Below the pieces are notes generated by a model. It had not been told where the DNA came from. It was given only the letters and a program-made list of their open reading frames with translations, and ran no database searches. The position numbers and the translations under genes were made by a program. Of a DNA stretch of 64,000 bases, positions 55,667 to 64,000 are shown one piece after another. Source of the DNA: Moniliella sp. 'wahieum' (Eukaryota > Basidiomycota > Moniliellomycetes > Moniliellales > Moniliellaceae); the NCBI GenBank assembly GCA_003971905.1, contig RSEE01000028.1:496001-560000 (forward strand), given 5' to 3'. Within the stretch, counting starts at the first letter, position 1; each line of letters opens with the position of its first letter.

Positions 55667-55862
55667 GGTTGGTGGTTGACGTTGACTCCGCTCTGAGCCG
55701 ATAGAGTGGTGCGGCCTATCTCCCAGCTAGGGCGGAAATGTGGTTCTGAAGCGCCGAATTCCGCCGTGTGACTCCGCTTATTTAAGAAAAGGTGGGCGCG
55801 AGAAAAATTATGTGCGTTTGGACGTGTCCACCATCACTAGCATCACTAGCCACTCCTGCCCG

Positions 55863-58380
55863 ATGCCGCTGCCGGACGAGCTTCCGCCCGAGAGCGATAT
55901 CGCTGCCGCTGCCTCCTGGATCTCCGAGGGACAATTTCCAGCGCGCATGCAACGCTCCACGCTTCTTCCCAGCCTTGGAGAACTAGTCGAAACGCTCCCA
56001 TCCAACGTGTCCGCAGCGGCATCCGCCGTGAGCTGTCCTCCCCATCCACCCTCCTTCTCTCACCGTCGGCGCAGCGGCTCTTACGCCTTCCGGCTATGCT
56101 ACGTCCCCACACCGGCCTCCATCATTTGCCGAGAGTCAGTTCGCCACTATCGTACGGAAACAGCGCAAGCGCCGTCTCTTCAGCCCCGTCGACACAGCCG
56201 CCACCGGGGAGTTGGGTGATGCGGCCCTACCGCCAACCCCCTCACCTCCCCAGCTTCCTCAATGTGAAACGACGGATTCCACCACCTTTGGCGCATCCTC
56301 TAAGCCCCCAGCAGCCCAGCGTGACTCAGATTCTGATCCAGAGGCATTGGCCGAACCCGACCCAGTCGTAGAACTCAAGATTGGACGATCTACCGCAGCC
56401 GCATCGGGGCGAGACGGATGGCCCTTTGCCGGATGGGGAAGTATGAGTCTTCTCGAGCTTCCTGCTTCTGCATGGGAGGGAGCAGATCGACTGTTATCCG
56501 CGCACCCGGAGCGCGTCCTTGTGCGTTCGTGCCGCCGCCCGTTGCGGGCAACGCAGTGACGGGCAGTATTTTCTACACACTTCCTGCGGTCATTGGTGCC
56601 GCGGGCATCTGGTCACCAATATCGATCTTGGTCGCTTGCCTGTTAATCGCGCCTTTCCGCTGGGTCATGGTGGAGTTATGTGAGGCGTTTGGTGCTTCTG
56701 ATAGCGCCAACTATGCATTCTTCACCCATACTGCTTCCATGGCCATTGCTGCCGTGGCAGCAGCTGCCACGCACTGGACGCTTTGGCTACCGGTGCTGTT
56801 AGCGCATCGATGCTGCCACCTATATCGCTCCTTTGACACCGGGAATGGACCAAACCCTTTGGGCGGTTGTGTTGCTCATCGCTCTCGCTGCAGTCTGCTG
56901 CTTAGGGTTGGGGGACAGCTCGCGTGTCGCATTGGGCATGCTCACACTCCATATGGTCACCATGGTCATCCTCATGATCAGCGCTGCTGTGTGGTGGGGC
57001 CACCACGGATCCGATGTTCTCCGTTCCAACTGGGCAGCCCGTACCTCCTCCTGACGTCCAACAAGTCTATCCCTCGGGCCCTGTTTGATGGCGTGTGCTG
57101 CCTTTGTTGGCTTGACAGGATTCGAGTGTGCCCCATCCTATGCCGGGCATGTCAAGCGCGGTGCATTCTCGACAGCCCTTTGGTGGCTACAAGCAGCTGT
57201 TTTGCTAGTCGAGCCAGGACTGATGCTATTTTGCTTGGCAGCCTTATCGACCAACCAATTGGCCGACGCAGCTCACGGAGGCTCCGCCAACGTCCTTGCC
57301 CTTCTAGGTCAACGAGTGGTTGGGGGTAGATGGCTACGCCTCTTGGTCACGGTCGATGCGGCCCTTGTCCTGTGCGGCGGGATCATTACGGGTGTCATCT
57401 CATTCTGTGGCTTGTTGACGGCACTGGGATCCGATCGCATCGTTCCTTCGGCCGTCTTAAAATTGCTTCCCCTTACCAAGTCTCCTATTGTAGGAATCGG
57501 AGCATTCTTGGCCATTGCTTTGATCATGGAAGCGACAACCAACTTTTCCCTTTCCTCACTCCCAAGTCTTTTCTCTTTCCTTTCTCGTTGTCCTCGCCCT
57601 CTTTTGTCTTGTTCTTTTTCTGGGCCGGTTGCGTCGGCCTGCCTTGTTCCAACACTCGAGCAAGGTTGCCCTACCCACCATTCAGATTGCCTTTGGCATA
57701 GCGGCCACCGCCATTGGCGGCAACATTGCGCTCAACCCTCATTCCCTCTTACTTTATGCGCTTTACGCCTTCGTGCTCTGGTTGGTGATTGACCTGGCTC
57801 GGACTCGCGTCGTGGTCGTCCGTCTGATCCTCTGGACTGTGCGAGAGTCGCAACTGGACTTGACCCGATGGGTCCCACCTCGTTGGCTCCAACCCGAACG
57901 GGATGGAGGCAACGGTGGCGACAGCGATCCGACACCTGTGCTCGTGCCTGGGCATGTTGCATTCCTGGGCAGGGTCGCAGCCTGGGGCGGAGGGTTGGGG
58001 CTTGGATTCAGCGTGAACGGCAGTACCCTGTGATCTACTTTGCCAAAGACGATGAGTTGAGCCAGCTGATGGCTGTGTGTTGGCCTATGTGGCCGGCAAC
58101 GAACCAGTGGCGCATGTGTATGTGGTCCACTGCTTTCGAACGGTGGACCAAGTTCCCTCGGAACTCGAGGCCAACTACCAACTGGGGACGAATCGTTCCT
58201 ACCATCACGGTTGACTTGGTCTTTGTTGAAACACCTTTCTCCCCTCGCGCCGCACTGGCCATCGCCAGTCATCTCAATGTCCCACCCTCCCGATGCTTGA
58301 TTGGCTGCCCACATGCAGGACAGACCGAGGGCGCGGGCACCATGTCCGACTTGGCACCTCTGCGCATCATTCATGCGTAA
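55863..58380 (+). CDS. APC-superfamily amino acid permease-like transporter
   Basis: Multi-helix plasma-membrane transporter, probably for amino acids. It starts MPLPDELPPESDIAAAASW; an N-terminal cytosolic tail of about 220 residues is Pro/Ser-rich. The helical core begins GSIFYTLPAVIGAAGIWSPI, then ILVACLLIAPFRWVMVELC and EAFGASDSANYAFFTH, later FVGLTGFECAPSYAGHVKRG, LFCLAALSTNQLADAAHGGS, VVGGRWLRLLVTVDAALVL and SPIVGIGAFLAIALIME. After the last helices, a C-terminal soluble part has YPVIYFAKDDELSQLMAV, TITVDLVFVETPFSPRAAL and NVPPSRCLIGCP, which fits the soluble C-terminal domain of fungal APC-type carriers. Frame changes occur near 56030, 56220, 56540, 56800, 57090, 57590, 57990 and 58080. 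The start is chosen as the first ATG leading into the coherent N-terminus. Confidence 0.8.
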
Positions 58381-59292
58381 GAGAAGGTTGTGGTCTTCTT
58401 TTGTGCCAGTTATACCCTCATTCACAGTCCCACTTCTTATGTGTCTCCTATTTATTCTTCCTCACAACCTCCCCAGCTATACTTAGTATTTGACGGGCGG
58501 GACTCAATGCAATCCCACAGTCATTATATTCGAACTGGATAGAGATGAGCGCATTTGGTTCGATGTTTGTACGTATGTGGAACGTGGAGAGATGGCCGAT
58601 TGCAGGAAGTTGCCAAAGAGAGCCATTTGCCAAAGGGAATGGGAAAGGGGCGGAAGGGGAGAAGGGGAGGAAGGGGACACAATATATCAGGACAAAAAGG
58701 CTCAGAGATTGTTGGTTTGTGGCATAATGGAGACCATAACCTCTTTCCTAGGACAGACATCCAGTGGGATAATGCTGGCACGAATCTACTGTCTTGTCCC
58801 CGCACGCTTGCGCCTTCTTCCGTGTTCTCCGCGTTTGCCTCCCCCTCCCGGCCCATAAACCACACTGCCCCAGTCGGCACTTTTCTTCCATATTTCTGTG
58901 CACTACGTGGTCAGCTCTTCCTGCGTTCTTTCAGCAGTCAGTCAGAGCCCTCTGGTTGCGGTCAAGTAGCTACACGACAACAGAAATGTGACGAGAAGAA
59001 TGACATAATTGCCTGAGGTGTTCACACTGAGGGGTGGAGAGGGTCACAATAAACAGTAGATGGAGAGAGTCGAAACAGTGAGAGTACACCACCATAGACA
59101 AACAAGGAATGTTCAAATAGAAAGGCAAGTATACCCACCGTTTAACAGCCTCAGAGGCGGTGGAAAGTCTGGTAGATCGAGGGTCCATATACATATGGGT
59201 GCGTGGGCTGCTGAGTTCACATGTCGCATCACAACGGGGAGAGATAAGGTTAGGGCCGACCGTATCGGAGCCACGAGCAATGACCCATTCGA
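58381..59292. other. Convergent intergenic region
   Basis: Holds the 3' ends of the permease (+) and oxidase (-) genes. No gene seen. Confidence 0.6.
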
Positions 59293-61704
59293 TTACAGCT
59301 CGCTAAGTCCAACCAGGCCATTGGCAGCGACATAGGGAGGTGAGACATGGGGCGCTTCGAGGTTGGCTTTCCAGATGGAGGTCTGGTTCAACGATTCTGG
59401 GGCTTCAACCAGCACCACAGCCATGGCAGCAGCTATATACATAGCAGTGGAAGAAAACGTTAGTATACCAGTGCATGCGTATCTTGGCTTGCAGGGCTGA
59501 ATTAAAGAGGAAGAGGGAGACGCACCTAGATGTTGGGCAACGTGGCAGTGGAGAAAGGTGACAGTTGGGCGACGAACCCAGTGGCGGACAATGGCCCAGC
59601 CGAGAGAAGGCACATTCCATGAATCGGCAAGCTTCGGGTTGTTCATGTTGATCATCGAGCTATTGTGCGTGAGAATGTCTTCGACCGACGTGTAATTGAG
59701 TGTACCATTTCCTGCGCCCAAGTACCAAACCGGATCATTGTGCTTGTGGATCGGGTGGGAAGGATTGGGACCCAGGCGCATGGTGGCATCCTGGAAGATA
59801 AAATCCACAATCGAGTCGTTCTTCATCTCGAGAAGGGTGTCGCTGGGTAGACCCTTGCCGAGGTTCGACGCCTTTTTCAAGAGAATGGGTAGCCTTGGAA
59901 GTTAAGTGAGCTCAGCGTCTTATTCGCCCCCAGAAGTGACCATGTCACCGCATTAGTCATGTTGAGCACCAGACGAAACGTGTAATCAGCTTTACGCTGT
60001 GGGGGGGGTCCGCTGAGAAAGGAGCCAGCGAGGTCTCGTTTTGGATCGAAGCACCATTGATCAGGGAACCGTTATAAGTGATCCATGTTGTGCCTGTAGA
60101 GGGCAAGTCGTTCGTCACGCTCCATCCCAGCGCCTTGCCCGCAGCAGTGCCGGGCTGCGGAAATCCGTTACTCCATTTGGCCTTTTGCAAGGGAAGATCA
60201 GCCTTCTCGGATGGGGTGGGGATGTATGGCTGCACCGATGGAACGGGGAAGCTAAGTACCTCGGGAAGGAGGGTATCTCAGAGGCCACAGCGGATGGATA
60301 CTGGGTAATAGTCGACACACCAGACGGTTCGGGAGTCGCATCTTGCCGTTTGCTTGCAGACAACTTGCTCTTTGATGCCACCGCGGATGAGGGAGTGGAG
60401 CCAGAGCGGCTCTTCTTGTCACATCCAGCACGGCGTATCCGGTAAGATTTGGGGCAAATTACCACATGCGGTCAGACGCATGCGGTATTTCCAGAAGATG
60501 TGAAGTGGGTACAATGACACTGTAGCGTGTTCCCAGTGTCAGCTGTACCACTTGCACTTTTGCGGCTTGACAAATATACCATCACGAGCGACAACCCACA
60601 GGTCGTGTCCGTCAATGGAAAAGCACGATTGCCATTCTGCTCCGGCGTTAATGAGGTGGATAGCGGCCCAGTTACCGTCTGTGCTGCCGAAGGAAGAGGT
60701 CGGGTAGACCCCAATGCACTGGTTGTGTTCGTGCAAGTACGCGCGTTGATGTTCTCAATGCGGTTCTCAAAACTAAGCGGGCGGAATACATCCAGTCGGG
60801 TCGATATAGTCCTGGATACCAAAACTGACTGGATTCACAGATTGCTCCTTCAGATCGACTAGCTGATGAGCAGTATACGCGGCCTTGGGAGTTGATGAGC
60901 ATCGTATCGACGCAATATGGGTCCTGACCGGTTCCACGGTAGCGAATCAGGGCAGTGTCAAACGTCTCGTGACGCCAATCGTGGAGCAAAAGAGGCACAG
61001 CTTGTTTGAATGCTTGCTCTATGCTGTTGTACGCAGACTTGTCAATGGAATTCCAAGGCGGCCTGCATTGGATGCTGGGTGAATGATGATTGGTCCACGC
61101 AGGCCATCAACGTAACTGTGTATATCAAAGAGGGGGGTATAGCCGAGAGTCAGAAGAAAGGCTTCGGGCAAAGAGAAGGGAGGAGGCACGTACGTGGCAC
61201 GAGTGTGTGAATGGTAAAAGTAGACGCCCGACTGAGCGGCTTTCCACTCGTATGAGTAGTTCCCGTAAGGAAGGATGGGCCATGGTGACTCCAGGCACAC
61301 CGTCCTGTTGGGGATCAAGCTGGACAATTCCGTGGAAATGGATGCTACTCTGGGTGTTGACATTGTTGAACACATGGATACGCACAGTATCTCCCTCCGT
61401 CGCTTCGATTGTGGGGCCTGGGGTCTGCCCGTTGACGGCAAACGTTTGGCGCCAGTAGCCGTCGGGTGCGAGCCACTCTTGGGTAATCTCAAAATGGTAC
61501 TCACGAACTGTGCTGGTTTGGGCCACGAAGAGAGGGAGAAGCATCAGCAGGTGCACGTTCCAAGGCTGACGTTGAGTTATGGCGACCAAGTAGGATGGGA
61601 AGGTTGGGACCAGGATTGAGGTGTGAGGGGCGTCCTTCGATGAAGGTAGCCAAGGTCGCCGCAAGAAAGGTCGCATGAAGAGCCAGGGATAGAAGGCTCG
61701 GCAT
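59293..61704 (-). CDS. Secreted multicopper oxidase, laccase/ascorbate-oxidase-like
   Basis: Extracellular blue-copper oxidase. A signal peptide is seen at the start (MPSLLSLALHATFLAATLAT). Domain 1: REYHFEITQEWLAPDGYWRQ, NGQTPGPTIEATEGDTVRI, SIHFHGIVQLDPQQDGVPGV (copper motif 1) and WKAAQSGVYFYHSHTRAT (motif 2). The intron 61193-61116 leads to YVDGLRGPIIIHP. Domain 2: LLLHDWRHETFDTALIRYRG and HLINAGAEWQSCFSIDGHDL. Domain 3: HPIHKHNDPVWYLGAGNG (motif 3) and TFLHCHVAQHL (motif 4); the intron 59525-59433 leads to AAMAVVLVEAPESL. Four copper motifs are present, so it is probably active. Frame changes near 61515, 61290, 61020, 60830, 60540, 60440, 60250 and 59900. It ends VAANGLVGLSEL, stop at 59293. 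HPIHKH and the Val/Leu-rich end are closer to the Fet3-related/ascomycete-type laccases than to white-rot laccases; iron or phenol oxidation cannot be separated here. Confidence 0.92.
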
Positions 61705-61776
61705 CTCTTCGAGGAATGTAATAAGGACGCGGGGCTGGGGCGGTTGGTGGAGGGAAGGACAGAAGAACATGTGAGC

Positions 61777-61784
61777 TATATATA
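61777..61784 (-). promoter_or_regulatory. TATA box of the multicopper oxidase gene
   Basis: TATATATA about 73 bases upstream of the ATG at 61704. A strong TATA suits an inducible secreted enzyme. Confidence 0.6.
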
Positions 61785-63086
61785 CGGCATGAAGGGCATT
61801 TATGAGAGACTGCGGCGTGATAGACGAGATGCCCTCTCCTCGGCGATGGCAGGCGGCGGTGCATCGACGACCGGGAAAACGACGCAGCGGGGTCGAGGCG
61901 GTGTGGGTGTCCGCAGTTAGGCTTCATGTGGCTACACATCATTATGCATCATGGGATCCGCTTGGGCGTTGAGCGTTTGAGTGTTGCATGTTGTGTTGTG
62001 TGTGCTGAACGTAGGCATATGCTGAGAACGTCTGAACGATGTGTCCCTTTGAGAACGTTCAAGCTCTTGAAGAGCGCAATACGCACACGCGATAATCTCA
62101 GTATTCAAGTTCACTACTGCATGCATAGTATGTCGGCACTCCATGTATTCGTATGCTCAAGATGCGAGGGGGACTAGAAAGGGCAGAGCGACCTACTAAT
62201 CGTCCTTAGCTATACACACCTATTCATGCACCTCATCTGCCCAGGGTGTGCACAGCTTAGAATCGCAGTCAGCGCAGATTTGCGTCTTGGGGGACTCTCC
62301 ACCATATCTCGCTCTGGAGCGCTGAGGCGTTGAAACGAGAGGGTCCGAAAAAATCAATGTCAAACATATATGCTGCCCCTACGGAGATGGAGGCAGGCAT
62401 GCGTCCTGCTGCTACCGCATGGAATTGCTGGCGCCGGTTGGTCCGTCTGTAGGACGTTGTTGGCCCACCGCAAAAGCTCCTACACAGTGATACAAAGCAT
62501 GGTGCCATGTGTAGCGTATGTGCAAAAGGCTGTCTACTCGATATATATATAGCCGACGATGCAATTCATTAATTGCGGCCGCAGTAACCACGGAGCATGT
62601 AATAACCAGCAAAACCGACACTGTTATAACATGGTAAAAAATCCACATTTTGTAAAGTAAAAATCATCGGAGAGCTGCGGAGATCCGCCATCGCATGTAC
62701 ACGTTACACGCAGGCCACACTACTCAGGAAGACCCCAGTCATCTCGATGTGGCCCCGCGTCTGTCTCACTATATGCAGGTCCTAGTAGGCATGAGATATG
62801 CATGCAATACTCATATGCCACCTTCCCCATACTGCTATTATATAAAAGAGTATATATAAGCGAGATGATCGACGTCCTAGAATGCCGACACCAACATCTT
62901 GATACTATGCGTACTGCCCTCGCTTCCTGTACGCCCTAACAAAAGAGAGTTGCCCCACAAATTGATCGTCACCGAGAAAGAAAGGAGGGCCACACATAAC
63001 CATCGATTTGTCATCCAACCCACACCAACGCCGAAAATAATGTTTGTGTAGTAGCTGGGCTAAATCCCACTGGGCCGACGAGGCAA

Positions 63087-63129
63087 CTATTGTTAAGGAG
63101 ATGAGAAACTATTGTTAAGGAGATGAGAG
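63087..63129. repeat. 22-base tandem duplication
   Basis: AACTATTGTTAAGGAGATGA followed by G/A occurs twice in immediate succession. Confidence 0.85.
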
Positions 63130-64000
63130 GCATCGGATAATCCTTTGAGGAGTGAGAAGCCACAAGCTTTAGCCATTGAATACTGCTGAAGGAGGAGTGG
63201 AATGGAGGATGTGGTTCTGAGGAGAGGTACAGGAGGCTATGAGAAGGGTAGGGCCTTATATAGACGAGGGTACCGCGGAGCTGAGGAAGCTTCCGGGCGG
63301 ATAAGAGGGGTGATGACTATCACGCAGGATGGCATGATTGGGGCATCGCCCCAAACATGTTGTGGCAAAAAGAACGAAGGGAAGACTGGAGAGTTTAGGT
63401 GATGAGACCTGGAGTCCTGATGCACTGATGATCCTCGAGGGTAATGCAATCGCACTGGTAATGGCGGCAGTCTAAGTCAGCCAGCAACGCCTACTTGGTA
63501 GTGCAGAGGAACATCAAACAGATACAGTCGCCACCAGGGCTAGTAGGCTGCGGAACAAAAGGAAAACACAGAAGCGAGAGAAACAACGCGGAGAACTCCT
63601 ATTACCCCTGGGGAGGGACTGAAGTGCCGTTGGCCAAAATTCACACGAGAACCACCCGCGATGGCTACATTGAGCGAGAAGACGAAAAGGCGAAGGAAGA
63701 GTACCAAGAACGGGACCATCGATCCGTCTCTCGCTTGTTTATTATTCTGAACCTCGTGTCCAGCCCCCCAAAACTCCACCTAGACACACCATACTAGAGT
63801 GCCACCAATGGCACTATAGGCGACTGCCAGGGAGGTTCGGCCAGAGGACAACAATAGAAAATGCATCGTCCGGGGTCTATCATTTTGAGCAAGTGTGCTG
63901 TGATCCCGATGCTGTGGTATAGTATACTATCGCTGATCCTGATGAAGCGACCTTTGCGGTTGTACTTAAAAACCATCCACGTTCGCGGTCTCTGTCAGAA

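Larger units (their letters stand above)
61705..64000. other. Intergenic region at the window end
   Basis: Apart from the oxidase promoter no gene is supported. Contains TATATATATA near 62541 and 62850, TATATA near 63256 and a 22-base tandem duplication (63087-63129). Short ORFs have no recognisable features. Confidence 0.5.

Noticed and set aside
62412-62648. Minus-strand ORF with a hydrophobic N-terminus, possible small secreted protein
   Set aside because: It includes a TATATATATA run inside the frame and has no downstream features; signal-like stretches arise easily in AT-rich DNA.

Overview
This window looks like nuclear DNA of a basidiomycete fungus, perhaps a compact-genome lineage such as Ustilaginomycotina; the class-level placement is a guess. 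The reasons are a Dug3-type glutamine amidotransferase, a Tsp2-like tetraspanin with a long N-terminal tail, an Ato/Ady2 acetate channel, a laccase-like multicopper oxidase, a protein of a type I associate with basidiomycetes, short GT-AG introns of about 60-160 bases, and two intron-bearing tRNA genes. Coding DNA is GC-rich and intron-poor. Intergenic DNA is full of short repeated words.

Layout. 1-2.5 kb: end of DUG3 running into a PTPA-type PP2A activator (+). 2.9-5.7 kb: RING-H2 ubiquitin ligase (-). 6.9-9.1 kb: small membrane ORF and an acetate transporter (-). 9.1-12.4 kb: no convincing gene. 12.4-14.2 kb: nucleoside hydrolase (-). 15.8-21.8 kb: tetraspanin and M1 aminopeptidase (+). 24.3-27.7 kb: F-box-like protein (+). 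29.8-33.8 kb: a gene-expression cluster of RRM protein (+), RACK1 (-), tRNA-Pro (+) and Grn1/Nug1-like GTPase (+). 34.7-38.7 kb: Kin4-like kinase (+), then tRNA-Lys (-). 39.5-40.2 kb: small membrane protein (+). 40.9-46.4 kb: GEA/GBF1 Arf exchange factor (+). 47.4-51.2 kb: large uncharacterised protein (+). 51.2-54.9 kb: repeat-rich DNA with a possible decayed gene. 54.9-58.4 kb: ESCRT-III Vps20 (-) and an APC permease (+), divergent. 59.3-61.7 kb: multicopper oxidase (-). 61.7-64 kb: no gene seen.

The genes are mostly unrelated housekeeping functions, with no pathway cluster. Loose themes are membrane traffic (GEA, Vps20), nutrient uptake and peptide turnover (Ato, permease, Dug3, aminopeptidase, nucleoside hydrolase) and translation or ribosome assembly (RACK1, Grn1-like, two tRNAs).

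A dominant technical feature is that nearly every long gene is broken by single-base frame changes, often at homopolymers, while the conserved protein continues in another frame. RACK1 alone has three. I read these mainly as sequencing or assembly errors, so the CDS spans below are loci whose product crosses several frames. Vps20 is the clear exception with a clean model. The most notable biological candidates are a possible Dug3-PTPA fusion (no ATG between the two domains), a Grn1/Nug1-like protein with a degenerate GTP-binding loop, a shared TAGGGTT element about 200 bases upstream of three genes, and the large uncharacterised protein at 47.4-51.2 kb.
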